This document shows positions 23,412 to 33,139 of a stretch of DNA of 64,000 nt, one piece after another; the stretch's first letter is position 1, and each line of letters opens with the position of its first letter. Source of the stretch: Hyposmocoma kahamanoa (lineage: Eukaryota > Arthropoda > Insecta > Lepidoptera > Cosmopterigidae); NCBI RefSeq assembly GCF_003589595.1, contig NW_020653993.1:1871761-1935760 (forward strand), in the 5' to 3' direction. The position numbers and the translations under genes are program-made. Under the pieces are notes generated by a model. That model had not been told where the DNA came from. It saw nothing but the letters and a program-made list of their open reading frames with translations, and made no database searches.

Positions 23412-23728
23412 AACAGTAGAGACACTTGTGAAAGAGTTCGTCCAGTGAAGTACTGTCATTATACTGTTTCTTTCGCCAAGCAGTAATGCTAGGTTAGATT
23501 AGTTATCAGTAGTTAGTTGTCAACATTATGTCCCAGAGAGGTGACGGGTGTATTGGCAGACTTTTTTTTGAAGGTTGCTTACCACCACGCGCATCATTTG
23601 TTCGTCTCATGATATCATAAAACTTTTTAAAAGTGATATCAAGTGACGGGATGGACAAGTCGTGTAAACGTGTCACTTAATACCAGTCGCACGACCTGTT
23701 CGTCTCGTCACCTTGGCGTCATAAAAAA
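23412..23728 (-). repeat. Family A cluster: three ends in alternating orientation
   Basis: An inverted partial copy (GAAAGAGTTCGTCCAGTGAA ... TTTGTTCGTCTCATGATATC) is followed by a forward end (ATATCAAGTGACGGGATGGA) and an inverted end (GCACGACCTGTTCGTCTCGT). The same 5' end thus occurs three times within 150 bases, in alternating direction. Confidence 0.65.
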
Positions 23729-24174
23729 AAGAAGAGCATTATAATGTAACAATAGCGCGTTGTTTGTTTCGTTGTTGAAGCACTACGAATTAAGTCGAAA
23801 TATAGGGTCTTTGATATGCTCTTGTACTTACTACTGATTTTAATAAACTTGCACTGTACCACCATCAAGAGAGAGCATCGAGATAACACAAAACAAAGTC
23901 TCGTAATTATTTTCTTATCTGCGGGCAACGAAGGCTGTAGGCAAGGACAGTCCTCAATCAGTTTTTGTTCAACTTATCCCAACTTGGACTTCTTAAGGCC
24001 AGCGTTACTTAAGTTAGATGAGAATCTTTGAATAATATAAGGAAAGTCACAGTGAGTAGATAAAAAGATCGGTCATTTGATGAGATTTATCTGTTTCTAC
24101 ACACAAAGAGATAAGAACTTCGATAAATAGAAAACCATACACTTATTTTCGAAATCAATTTTGAATAATTATAA
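23729..24174. other. Spacer, nothing recognised
   Basis: No feature can be supported. Two overlapping short open frames on opposite strands (about 23719-24031) show no motif. Confidence 0.4.
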
Positions 24175-24267
24175 AATACGTATCTGCGAGTTAATGATTT
24201 TTCATTAATAATAATTCTATCACATATCTGCGAATTATTGAAAAATCATTAACTAGTAGATACGTAT
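24175..24267. repeat. Foldback hairpin, about 93 bp
   Basis: ATACGTATCT...GTTAATGATTTTTCA on the left is mirrored by TGAAAAATCATTAAC...AGATACGTAT on the right. The arms are about 30 bases with a few mismatches. It looks like a tiny foldback element. Confidence 0.6.
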
Positions 24268-24334
24268 GTTCAAAAAAAGCAAAAATTTCTGTCAACATTT
24301 AATTACATCAATGTAAAGTAATAATCCGTATATT

Positions 24335-25384
24335 TTTATACAGGGTGACAGGTTGAACGAGATAAATATCTAAAGATGCAAACGCGTAGCTGATTTCTAA
24401 TCGCGCCTAAACTTAAGAAAAAATATGTTGTGCCATTTTACAAATACTGACACACGCTTCATTTGAGTTACTCTATGAAAATACTGAAAGAAAAACTAAA
24501 CTCCAGAGGCGCGCAACGAGCGAGTGTCAATCCTTCTTACTTAAAGAATAACTAGTATTGATCATGTTTAGGAGAAACAAAACTGGGTCCTAATATCATT
24601 GTGTAGGACGGATCTCGCCGATCGAGGAACATTTCTCGGTACAAGTCCCTACCACGACTAACAACATAATTTGCATAACATACCATAATAACGTAACACC
24701 GCATCATATGCCAATATTCCTCAATTGTGTAATGATATGGCATCGTTATGAACGCACTGCTCTCCACTGAAACATACAGGCTACACAGTTGAATACACCG
24801 ATATACCACGCAAAACAATACGTGACGACGTCCTGTCTAACACAAGAGCGCAAGCGAACTAACCGTGCGGTAGCGGGTCACCGGCGGCGGCGCTTCAACG
24901 AGCGGGGTCTGGCGGGGGTGCGAAACGGGTGGAAAAGCGTGCGCAGAGGCCGGTAAAAGTTAGATTTGAACTTGCAGGGCACTGGCTACATGTTCGATTA
25001 ACGCGATGTCGTGCACAGAGTATTACAAAATGTTAGTAGAGACAATATTTTCCTTAGCGAAAAATATTTTAAAATAAGGCATGTGTTTTTTTGCATATTC
25101 CGTATGTGTCAAAGTATATTATTGTGCAAACTGACAATGTGGAACGTCGCGCCCTACATTGGGCACTTGCAAAATTTATAAATTATAATTTTTAGTACAA
25201 TAAAGTTATTCCGTGGTATCGGTCGAGTGTTATTTCTACAGCATCTTTGACATCTTCCTGCATCATCTCGCTGATATCACCTGACATATTACTGTACGAG
25301 ACAAGCAGCTCGTACAGTACCGGTATCAGCTACTCATTCGCCTCTTTAAATATTTATCTCGTTCAACCTGTCACCCTGTATAAA
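24335..25384 (-). mobile_element. 1.05-kb inverted-repeat DNA transposon, Tc1/mariner-like
   Basis: The two ends are inverted repeats of about 60 bases: TATACAGGGTGACAGGTTGA and CGAGATAAATAT continue through TAAAGA...GTAGCTGAT with few mismatches (left 24335-24393, right 25325-25384). TA/TATA lies at both outer borders, as expected for Tc1/mariner-type insertion. The interior carries a helix-turn-helix fragment on the minus strand (24552-24818), a CpG-rich patch (24860-24960) and a perfect 10-bp hairpin ACTGTACGAG/CTCGTACAGT (25291-25318). It is too short for a full transposase, so it is internally deleted. Confidence 0.8.
24552..24818 (-). pseudogene. DUF4817-like helix-turn-helix transposon protein fragment
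   Basis: The C-terminal half of this 88-codon frame reads YTIEEYWHMMRCYVIMVCYA, then NYVVSRGRDLYREMFLDRRD and PSYTMI. The order T-x-EEY-x-DM, a valine/tyrosine-rich helix, then LYRExFPDRRxPSxxTI is the signature of the DUF4817 DNA-binding domain found at the N-terminus of insect transposon proteins; here M replaces the usual phenylalanine-proline. The expected RLRETG end is lost by a shift in frame after MILGP. The fragment lies inside the element at 24335-25384. Recognition is by pattern, without a search. Confidence 0.55.
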
Positions 25385-25647
25385 GTACGCATAATATTAT
25401 TATATCTCCCCGTTTATTTGATGTTAAGCTCAGGTTACAAGTCGAGATTAAAATTTAACTAGTAACGTGTAATGCCTCTCTTAGTAATAGGAGTAAAAAT
25501 GATAACGAAAATCTGACTCAGATTCATAATATTTATAAAAAAATTATAAGAGGACCATGTAGTTTTCTTTATGAACGTGGCGTTGGTGTATCCGTAATTG
25601 AGTAAATAAATAAATCAGCTCTTATTGCATGTGCTATTTTATAGTAG
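25385..25647. other. AT-rich spacer, nothing recognised
   Basis: No feature can be supported. Confidence 0.4.
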
Positions 25648-26075
25648 CATTAGAGCTCCTTGTGAAAGAGTTCGTCCGGGGAAATAGCTAAAAAAAGCAG
25701 TAATGTGAGTTATTGCGTTCCGGTTTTGAAGGGCAAGAGTACTGCTGAAGTTATAGCCACATGAGAGGTGTCATCTTGTGTTGTCGTGGGCATGGTGGTA
25801 GGCGACACGCCTATCCATAATAGTTGCCCTCCCGTACACAGCTTTAAATCCTAGAGATCTTATGGGCACTGCCACTGCGCCCGTCACCCTGAGACATAAG
25901 TTACCAAGTCCCATGTGCCTGTAATTTCACCAGCACCCTTACCCTTCTAAACTGGAACGCAGTAATGCTTACTTACTACTTTACATTACTGCTTAGGGGC
26001 AGAAATAGTTAAGGTGGCAGTACTTCCCTGGACGAACTCCTTCACAAGGAGTTCTACTGCTACTCAAAATGGCAG
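25648..26075. repeat. Family A facing pair (head-to-head composite)
   Basis: Bases 25648-25785 are the inverted 3' part (GTGAAAGAGTTCGTCCGGGG ... TTCCGGTTTTGAAGGGCAAG). Bases 25795-26075 are a forward copy (GGCGACACGCCTATCCATAA ... CTCCTTCACAAGGAGTTCTA). Both outer ends are therefore the same sequence in opposite orientation, so the unit could fold back on itself. Confidence 0.7.
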
Positions 26076-26627
26076 TGCCCCTCAGATATTTGCGATTGAA
26101 AGCTCGGAATAAGAGCGATGGTTACCGTCAGGTACACTTGTATGTTCCTCGGTGACCCACCGATTTGCAGTGCATGGCGCTGCCGGGTAAGGTACAATAC
26201 CCGGTAGGAACAATTTGGGAATTGAACTTTTTATAATTGGTTTTTGGGAAGGGACGAGTAAGTCGTGCGCCTTGTATTAAGATATATATACCTGTCCATA
26301 GCAGTTTCTCTCGAAACATGACAACTCTCCGAAAAGACGGGCGCTTTCGAAACTGTCAAATCGCATTGTCATACATTCTGTCTAACCCCGACCAGAGAAC
26401 AAAAAACGGTTACGAACGTTAACGAGAACGGACTCTCTCCGCCCCTCCCTAGCTTTAGATACCGCACCGCACCCCGCACATTGACGGTCACATTGACTGA
26501 ACGACAACAGGGCTGTCGGCAAGACGTTTTCGCGCTAAGACGGCTTTGATATTTGAATATAGTTTTCATTTATTCATTACGAAACTAGTATGTTAATATA
26601 TAATATCATTTTACGTTATTATTTATA
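26076..26627. other. Family A scrap and a GC-rich leader-like segment
   Basis: Bases 26240-26300 (AGTAAGTCGTGCGCCTTGTA; CCTGTCCATAGCAGTTTC) are a short forward piece of family A. Bases 26420-26540 are C-rich and CpG-containing and could be a promoter or 5' leader for the THAP-like start at 26628, but no TATA box is obvious. Confidence 0.4.
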
Positions 26628-26741
26628 ATGGTCGTGAATTGTGCTGTGTGCGGCTGTTTATCATCATCTAAACGAGATAAAGAGATGAGTTTCTTTTGTT
26701 TTTCGAAATATGAAACGAAGCAAATAAAAAGACTTGTCTGA
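26628..26741 (+). pseudogene. THAP-domain N-terminus, truncated
   Basis: An ATG opens a 37-codon frame reading MVVNCAVCGCLSSSKRDKE, then MSFFCFSKYETK before a stop. It fits the start of a THAP zinc-finger domain: C-x4-C pair, a polar loop, then the SFFxFPK strand. Here the proline is replaced by serine and the frame stops before the tryptophan and the second metal pair. THAP domains bind DNA and occur in P-element transposases and in host proteins. It may be a transposase relic or a first exon whose splice was not recognised; the nearby MITE family with 8-bp duplications would suit a P-type source but does not prove it. Confidence 0.5.
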
Positions 26742-27439
26742 AACTAATTGATTTATTGTTTTTTTCTTCATGTATTTAGTGCAGAGTAATACTATATATA
26801 ATACAGATTTATTATACAAATAAATAAGATGCCATAACTTCGAGAGCAAGTAGACAAGGGTTCTCGTATATTCTATATATATCTCGTAATTTGTATTTCC
26901 GATAAATATTACGTAATGGATGGACATAATTATTAACAAGGTAATGATAAACTTGGACAAGCAATTTCAAATACCTTGGTTACCTTATTTAAAAGTATCC
27001 AAAATATAACATTTTAAGTGCTTTTAATATATTATTTAAAATAAATCTTCAATATTATCCTAGTTAGTGAACTAATGAACAATTTAATATCATGTCGATA
27101 TAAATACCTAATGAACCTGTGTAATTATTACGATTATATAGATAACAGATTCGCGTTTGAATTTTCTCTATGTTGCCGTTCTGACTACGTAACGTAATAA
27201 TAATATGAAATAGTGATGGGTAACCCTGCCACTTCACGCACACATTTGCTCGTGTGCAGATAGTACCTTCCAGTATGTAGTAGTAGTAGGTAACTAACTT
27301 TCGAGCGTTGTTTGGAGTGCCCGGAGTGTGCCCCGGCCTACTCTCAAGTATATAAGATGGGACTGTAGCTATAATTACGGAATTTGCGCTTTGAGAATTC
27401 CTACTCTGTATTAATTTGATTAATTATGTATGGAACACG
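26742..27439. other. AT-rich spacer, nothing recognised
   Basis: No feature can be supported. A TATA-like TATATAAGATGG occurs at 27350, without a recognised transcript downstream. Confidence 0.35.
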
Positions 27440-27905
27440 TAAAAAAGGAGAATGACCCGCGGCACCCATTACACCATCACGTGCCGGTAATCCAGAGGCT
27501 AAAGAGTCGCCATAGCTTCATTAAACAAGTATACCCTCTGGACGGGGAAACTAAGTAGGCCCGAATAAGTCCCTGGAAGGAGAGATAACCCCACGGCGTC
27601 ACTCATCCCGCTATCGAAACACCGCACTCCTGGGCATAATCAACCTTGGCAAACTTGGAAGTCCCTAAATAGGCTGCGGATCCAAGTCGGCCGAAGCAAG
27701 GAGTGCATGCACGGGTGGGGTTACAGCTCGGAGAGCGCATGTCCGTGTGGTGTCTCTCCCCAGACAATGGCACATTTTTTGTCCTACCTTGCGTGTCCCT
27801 ACACCTGCACACGCGAGAACCTGTACAACGCCACTGATAAGGCTATCTCAGTCGCTAAGTACTGGTCCTCACATGAACGTCAGAGTCGACACGCCAAGAA
27901 GAAGG
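27440..27905 (+). mobile_element. LINE ORF2 C-terminal end with zinc-knuckle, family K copy 1
   Basis: In one frame about 27655-27850 reads LNRLRIQVGRSKECMHGWGY and then ESACPCGVSPQTMAHFLS...CPYTCTRENLYNATDKAI...AKYWSS. The LNRLRxxVGRSK...GWGYS...CxCGxxxQTMxHLLxCP...LYNATxxAxxVAxYW pattern closes many arthropod LINE proteins. Upstream sequence from 27440 carries diverged ORF sequence with stops. The 3' end GTCGACACGCCAAGAAGAAG is shared with the inverted copy at 44700-44918. Confidence 0.7.
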
Positions 27906-28197
27906 TTAATTATGTATATTTTTGTGTGTTCCTGACCACTAAGGGTAAAGGTCGAATAAGAGCGACGTCAATTTATTTCATTGTCCTCTGTAACCGAGCT
28001 TTAGATCCATTTGACGTGTGTTTTTGTTCATTATTATTAAACCTTCCAGTGGTCGCGCGCGGTCTCAGGGACCAAAGCGACCTTATTTTAGTCATTTTAC
28101 AAAAACAGTAAATCATAGATGGTTGCGCGACCATGATATCCTCAAGGAGATGAGGTACTTGTCCTTAGTATCACTGTGACGTTCGTCTCAAGCGCAC

Positions 28198-28560
28198 ATG
28201 TGTCTTTATTTATGTTTGCGGTCTCAGATTCCGCGCGCGACCGGTCGTGTTCCAAAAAATTCATGGAATGAAATTGAAACCTGGGTGATTATTTCGTGTT
28301 ATTTGTCCTATATATCATTTAACAAAATTAATGTTAATTGTTATCTATCATTACAATTCAAATTTTGCTACGTATTTGGCACACTACATATCTCTGCGTA
28401 TCCCGCTCTGATTAGCTTTCCTATATCTCAAAGGTTGTCTGGAAGAGATCGCTCTTAGCGATAAGTCCGCCTTTGCCCACAATAATTGCTGTCTATGTAC
28501 TGTTTTTGTTCTTGTGTGTGAGCAATAAAGTGTATATCTATCTATCCATCTACATATATT
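28198..28560 (+). mobile_element. LINE 3' UTR fragment inside the piggyBac-like element
   Basis: Bases 28428-28560 read GGTTGTCTGGAAGAGATCGC, TCTTAGCGATAAGTCCGCCT, then GAGCAATAAAGTG and a TATCTATCTATC tail. The same 3' UTR type closes the LINE at 32640-33115. The sequence before it (28198-28427) has no recognisable frame. Its place inside the TTAA-bounded element suggests later insertion, though no target duplication was found. Confidence 0.55.
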
Positions 28561-28628
28561 ACCTACAAAATTACATTATTTTATATAATATTATATTCAA
28601 TTATTTATTATTACACTAGTTGTTGTAG

Positions 28629-28775
28629 ATAATAAGTTACCGTGAATCAGAAGCGCTTGCAGAGGAGGCGGAAACAGAAGATGAAGATGAAGATTTTGAT
28701 GATGTCAAACCATTGATATTGATAATGAGTAGGTTATCGAAGTACAGTCAAGGGCACGTCAAGCTTGACACTTGA
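28629..28775 (+). pseudogene. Acidic reading-frame fragment in the piggyBac-like element
   Basis: An open stretch of 48 codons without an ATG, preceded by an acceptor-like TTGTTGTAG, reads ESEALAEEAETEDEDEDFDD and VKPLILIMSRLS. Acidic N-terminal tails are usual in piggyBac-type transposases, and its position supports that origin, but no catalytic residue is present. The last codons run into the hairpin at 28742. Confidence 0.4.
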
Positions 28776-28859
28776 TAGTTGGACCTTTACTTATCGTAAG
28801 TAGCATAGAGTTGGATTGAAGTCTTAAGTGTTAAGCTTAACGTGCTCTTGACCCTGTAC
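28742..28859. mobile_element. Foldback element of about 118 bp
   Basis: GTACAGTCAAGGGCACGTCA and AGCTTGACACTT on the left are mirrored by AAGTGTTAAGCTTAACGTGC and TCTTGACCCTGTAC on the right. The arms are about 33 bases with a few mismatches. TA at the borders would fit a mariner-type MITE. Confidence 0.55.
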
Positions 28860-29394
28860 CTACTCTTAAAAATAATTAGAAGTTTTTTATTTTGTTTCCC
28901 TATTTCATTATATTTGAATTAAGATATTACGTAGAACATCATGAAAAAAAAAATTAAAAATAATTGTGATTTTAGAGTTTCTACAAAATTGTGCAGTTAA
29001 TATTGATGATGATTTTGATTGGCCTTAGTAATCGTTACGATAAGCCTATTAACGATTAAGATAAAAATTTCACCTTGTTTTGTTATTTTCTTGATTTATA
29101 ACGTTGTTTTGTGTCATATGACTAAAATTTTGAATTTTTGTAGCCTGTTTGATTAATAAGTACAAATTATAAAAATAATAAGTAAATAATGCTTTTTTTT
29201 TTCATTTATATAGGCAAAAGAGTTATTTTTATCATGTGCTATACAACATCATGATAATATTAATTTGTCTTCTCAAATTGAACGCGCAAAGTGCGGTCAC
29301 ACAGATCGCGCGCGACTGCATATGCGACCACTGGAAGGTTAAATATACATTCTTTTGTTCGTGTTGTATTGCATGTTAAATATTGTTTATTTTG

Positions 29395-29662
29395 CATTGA
29401 CTTACAAATAAACGGACGACGGGTCTAATATAAAAACCACGAAAAAATGTCCCAAGTCAACCTATTTAAACGTAGTGACATGTCAAGGAATATGAAAAAG
29501 CTAAAACGTTGAATTTAAATTGTAATGTCATCGCAGTACTGTCTAATTTTGCATGCTTCGCTGTCAGTCGAACAAACGAAGACTAGAGCGTGAATGACGC
29601 TCTGTATACGATTTTAACGCCCTATAAGTTCGGACACTTTTTGGCGCGGACCCGACGTCCAT
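29395..29662 (-). mobile_element. hAT- or P-like MITE, family M1 copy 2 (broken end)
   Basis: An inverted copy of the 21850 element: CATTGACTTACAAATAAACG at the left, and GCGGACCCGACGTCCATATA at the right, where the last ~15 bases of the inverted repeat are replaced by an (AAAT)n tract. No 8-bp duplication can be shown because of that loss. Confidence 0.75.
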
Positions 29663-29943
29663 ATAAATAAATAAATAAATTGGACTTTATTCAACACACA
29701 ATAAATGTAGTACAGGACAAAATACAAACATGCTTGCTTATGAGCTAATAACAACTGCATAATTGTGGATGAAAAGGACAGAGTCTCAGCAAACTGCTGT
29801 TTTTCAGCCTCCGCCTACGTTCACTGTCGGACACTGTCGGAACAGGAATCCGTTCCTTATATCAACTAATATTTTTACTTAACTAAAACTAATCAAAACT
29901 ATTTACTGGTTACGAGTGAAACATAAATAAATAAATAAATAAA
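29663..29943 (-). mobile_element. LINE-like 3' end joined by ATAA repeats
   Basis: Read on the minus strand it ends TTGTGTGTTGAATAAAGTCC and (ATTT)n. (AAAT)n tracts lie on both sides (29664-29682 and 29925-29943). AATAAA plus a tetranucleotide tail suggests a retroposed 3' end that destroyed the end of the MITE beside it. No coding sequence is recognised. Confidence 0.4.
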
Positions 29944-30517
29944 ATGAAATAACATTGCAAAAATTAGGACGACCAACAAAATTATGACGACAACAGTCAC
30001 AGACCACGAAAACCCCCATCCGATTACCACATATCAGCGTTCCACCACAGACCAGCAACAGGATGACTTTTGTAAGTTTTTTGTATAATTTGTTTGTTTG
30101 TATAATTTGTAAGTCAATGTTTTTTTGGCAGTATTCGTGACACTCATCGCAGTGTGATGTAAAACTCTAAGTGGTAAGTCGTATGACTCGTTCGTCCCAT
30201 CACTTGCTATTATAAAACAAACTATAAATTTGAGAATGAGAAATGTGGTTAATCTGGGGTACATAATAGCTATCTAATCAAGAGCGCGTCCAGGACTCTT
30301 CTAGTGGTTTTATATTCGAACTTTTAATTACAAATCAACGGTCAGTTAGATACGGAACGTGTTTTGATAATGAATTGGTTTTAGAAACACCATTACTTAC
30401 CGATTTCTATTAATATTAAAATTAAAATACACAATGATGGGGACCGGTTGCACATTGAAGTCGTCGATTCGAGTCCCTCTTACGGCATATTAATAATTTT
30501 CAAGTTAAGCACATTTT
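29944..30517. other. Spacer with a short family A end
   Basis: Bases 30165-30215 (GTATGACTCGTTCGTCCCAT, CACTTGCTATTATAAAAC) are the inverted 5' end of family A. Nothing else is recognised. Confidence 0.4.
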
Positions 30518-30780
30518 AGCAGCAGTAGAGCTTCTTGTGAAAGAGTTTTGCCGCCAAGCGGTTATGTGAACATTATGGCGTTCCGGTTTTGAAGAGTAGG
30601 GAAGCTGGTGAATTCATAGGCACATGGGACTTGTCAACTTATGGTGTGACGGGCGCACTGGCAGCAACCCTAAGATCGTTGAGATTTAAGGCTCTGAATG
30701 GCAATGCAACTGTTACGGATAGGCGTGTCGCTTACCACTAGGGCGCACGACTTGTTCGTCCCGTTACTTGGTAGTATATA
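30518..30780 (-). repeat. Dispersed repeat family A copy
   Basis: Inverted copy from CAGTAGAGCTTCTTGTGAAA through GTTCCGGTTTTGAAGAG, GGCACATGGGACTTGTCAAC, GATAGGCGTGTCGCTTACC, to GCACGACTTGTTCGTCCCGT and TACTTGGTAGTATA. Confidence 0.75.
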
Positions 30781-30844
30781 GAAAAATATTTGAATGATTA
30801 GTAGAAATATCTCTGGTTAAAGGTGAAGAAAAACAGTGTGATAA

Positions 30845-31057
30845 AAACTGCACGAAAAATTCCGTTTTCAGAATATTTAATTTGTTCACTGATATTTCAG
30901 CTATGCATCGTTAGGGCAAGTTCCGATAAGTAGGACACGTTAACTAATTTTAACTGTTTTTAAAAGAGGAATTTTGTGCTCTATTTTTTGCTATTTAAAA
31001 CGGTTATTTGACCGTTTGTCACTTAGCCGAGTTTTAATTATAGGACGGCAGCATTAA
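30845..31057 (-). mobile_element. Mariner-like MITE, family M2 copy 2
   Basis: Matches the minus strand of 48905-49158 over GATATTTCAGCTATGCATCG, TTAGGGCAAGTTCCGATAAG, ACACGTTAACTAATTTTAAC and CACTTAGCCGAGTTTT. The outer inverted repeats are eroded, especially on the left. Dead copy. Confidence 0.6.
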
Positions 31058-31124
31058 GACAAATCGAATTGGCCAGATCACATTCATAATTTAAATAAAA
31101 CAATCTCTTAGCAAATGAAACTAT

Positions 31125-31320
31125 TTTTCCAGATTTAAATCGCTCATATTTGTTTTTTCAAACAAACCAACGTTTCGGGCCCTTTAAAGGTCCCACGGTT
31201 GATTGAGGTGGTACAGTCATCAACCAGTTATGTGTAATATTAATGCAAACCATCCTATTTTTTCACTATTACCTTATTTTTGATTTTGCAAAGAAACATT
31301 CCAATTTACGCTACATTATG
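31125..31320 (-). repeat. Dispersed repeat family C copy
   Basis: Near relative of 16985-17215: CCAGATTTAAATCGCTCATA, TTCAAACAAACCAACGTTTC, GGGCCCTTTAAAGGTCCC, then ATCAACCAGTTATGTGTAAT and AAACATTCCAATTTACG. Confidence 0.6.
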
Positions 31321-31341
31321 TTTTACAAATTATTTTATTTT

Positions 31342-31545
31342 TAACCGACTTCAAAAAAAGGAGAAGGTTCTCTATTCGTCTGTATGTTTTTTTTTTTTGT
31401 ATGTATGTTACGCGATAACTCCGCCACTTGTGAACCAATTTTAATGATTCTTTATTTGTTGGAAAGAAGACACCTAAGAAAATATTCTACCTCTAGGGGT
31501 TGCAAACTAGGGGATAAATGACTTTTGGGGTCGGTTTTTTTTAAA
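31342..31545 (+). repeat. Dispersed repeat family B, full copy
   Basis: AACCGACTTCAAAAAAAGGA, TATGTTACGCGATAACTCCG, GTTGGAAAGAAGA and CAAACTAGGGGATAAATGAC to GGTCGGTTTTTTTT. This is the cleanest family B copy in the window. Confidence 0.75.
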
Positions 31546-32153
31546 CGGAGGTCAGGTTATAACAATATGAATTTTTATTAAGTTCAATTTATTATTTATT
31601 AATACTGCATCTCAAACTAGTGGTATGGAGAAACCATCTGCCCTGTTGAACAATATGTATCCTAAGAACTCGATAAAAACAATCTCTTTTTGAACCCCTA
31701 CTGAAAAACCTTATAACTAATTGCAATCTTGACTTTTTACAAGACTAATAACTCATTTTAATTTAACCTAATTTTCTAAAATGAATGTAACTTATATAAT
31801 AGAAATTGTCCATCGACAAATATCTATTAACATTAGTTAAGGGGAAGACACTTCGTTCTTGTGTTCAAAGTCTTATTAAAACTGACACTAATATTTATTT
31901 TATTCATTATAAAATAACTACATTAACTGAAAAGGTTTATTATTTGTAGTCTACGCACTATATTTGTATTGTCAAGTAGTTGTATAGCCTCAATGTTCAC
32001 GTGATGATGAAGTCTATGTTCGTGAGCTTCGGCGTACTTTTTTATAACTTTATCTACGGGCTCTATATCTAAATCGCGATGCAGATCCTCATTTCGTATA
32101 TACCAAGGAGTACCCACTATTTTCTTCGGTATTTTATTTTGGAAGCGTTGTAT
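31546..32153. other. AT-rich spacer, nothing recognised
   Basis: No feature can be supported. A 64-codon minus-strand frame (31923-32117) has no known motif. Confidence 0.35.
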
Positions 32154-32208
32154 TAAGTGGCTTGTCTGCTCGTTTGCCTACTGGTTAACATAAAAAAAAA
32201 AAAAAAAA
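32154..32208 (+). mobile_element. 3' tail of the 52560 LINE family, 55 bp
   Basis: AAGTGGCTTGTCTGCTCGTT and TGCCTACTGGTTAACAT followed by 18 A residues. It is the same 3' terminus as the large LINE at 52560-54735, in the other orientation. An extremely 5'-truncated insertion. Confidence 0.75.
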
Positions 32209-32231
32209 CATGTTGCTTTTAGCGGTACTAA

Positions 32232-32406
32232 GGATCGTATTCCAGAATTCTACTCAATGCTCAAGTCAGGACTTGAGTATGATTTAAAGCATTGAAAATC
32301 ATACTCAAGTCCTTGCCATTAGGGTCATATTTCCAGTGCTTGAAATCATACTCAAGTCTGCTCAAGTCGTGACCTGAGCATTGAGTAGAGTTCTGGAATA
32401 CGACCC
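32232..32406. mobile_element. Foldback MITE with TAA duplication
   Basis: GGATCGTATTCCAGAATTCT, ACTCAATGCTCAAGTC on the left is mirrored on the right with few changes (minus strand GGGTCGTATTCCAGAACTCT). TAA lies outside both ends (32229-32231, 32407-32409). Inner copies of CATACTCAAGTC extend the fold. 175 bp, PIF/Harbinger-like by its duplication. Confidence 0.75.
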
Positions 32407-32639
32407 TAAGTGTATCACCGTACTATTCTCAGTAGCCCATTAGCAGGACCTTACGGTCTTCTCTTACTCTTTCTTTAAACTGTCCTAGCCACTCTTCCAA
32501 CGTTTATTCTAACTCCTTCAAGGTTAGAACATTTTTGTGTTATATTATAACTTTAGGTTTAGAATAATAATAAGTAGACTTTTAAATACAACTACACTAT
32601 TGTATTAGGTTAAACCTGTGATGATAGCTGTACGTGTTG

Positions 32640-33115
32640 AATAAATAAATAAAAAAAAAAAAAAAAAAACATCAAAATGTGGAATTCTCTGCCTGAATAG
32701 ATTAGACGCGCTAAGTATGTTGAGTCATTCAAAACTTTACTTTAGCTCTTTATTTTATAGTCTAATTAGTTATTCTCTTATTCTTACCTGTTTTAAATTT
32801 TGTGTATAATCCTACTTCAATTAATGTATGTAATGTAATAACTGTATGTATATTTTTTATTTATTTATTTATTTGTTGTTTATTTATTTAGTATTTTATA
32901 ATTGTTATTATTATTATTTATATTATTATTATTATTTTTAACTTCATTAATTTCATTTTACAGTTTTTCTTGTAACCCGAAGGTTGCCTGGAAGAGATTG
33001 CTATTTAGCAAATAAAATAAGGCCGCATGTAATGTTGTACCTGTAATTTTTGCTTTTTTTGTATAATTATGTATTTGTCCATGGGCAATAAACGATTATT
33101 GTATTGTATTGTAAT
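32640..33115 (+). mobile_element. CR1/Jockey-like LINE 3' end and UTR
   Basis: After an A run the frame reads KMWNSLPE, a stop, IRRAKYVESFKTLL. This corresponds to the WNSLPxxIRxAxSxxxFKxxL end of LINE proteins. The UTR follows: GGTTGCCTGGAAGAGATTGC, TATTTAGCAAATAAAATAAG, and a GGGCAATAAACG signal with a TTGTATTGTATTG tail at 33086-33112. A TATT-rich simple repeat occupies 32850-32940. Confidence 0.65.
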
Positions 33116-33139
33116 AAGTTTACGAATTTGCCGGTTGTT

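Larger units (their letters stand above)
28041..29338 (+). mobile_element. piggyBac-like DNA transposon, 1.3 kb
   Basis: Perfect 16-bp terminal inverted repeats ACCTTCCAGTGGTCGC / GCGACCACTGGAAGGT, with TTAA directly outside on both sides (28037-28040 and 29339-29342). TTAA target duplication is the hallmark of the piggyBac superfamily. GC-alternating words (GCGCGCG) recur just inside both ends and at 28235, probable subterminal transposase sites. The interior holds an acidic open frame (28629-28775), a LINE 3' scrap (28428-28560) and a hairpin (28742-28859). At 1298 bp it cannot encode a full transposase. Confidence 0.85.

Noticed and set aside
27707..28111. 134-codon plus-strand frame as a single host gene
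   Set aside because: Its first two thirds are the end of a LINE protein and the rest is read-through into the flank and the piggyBac-like end.
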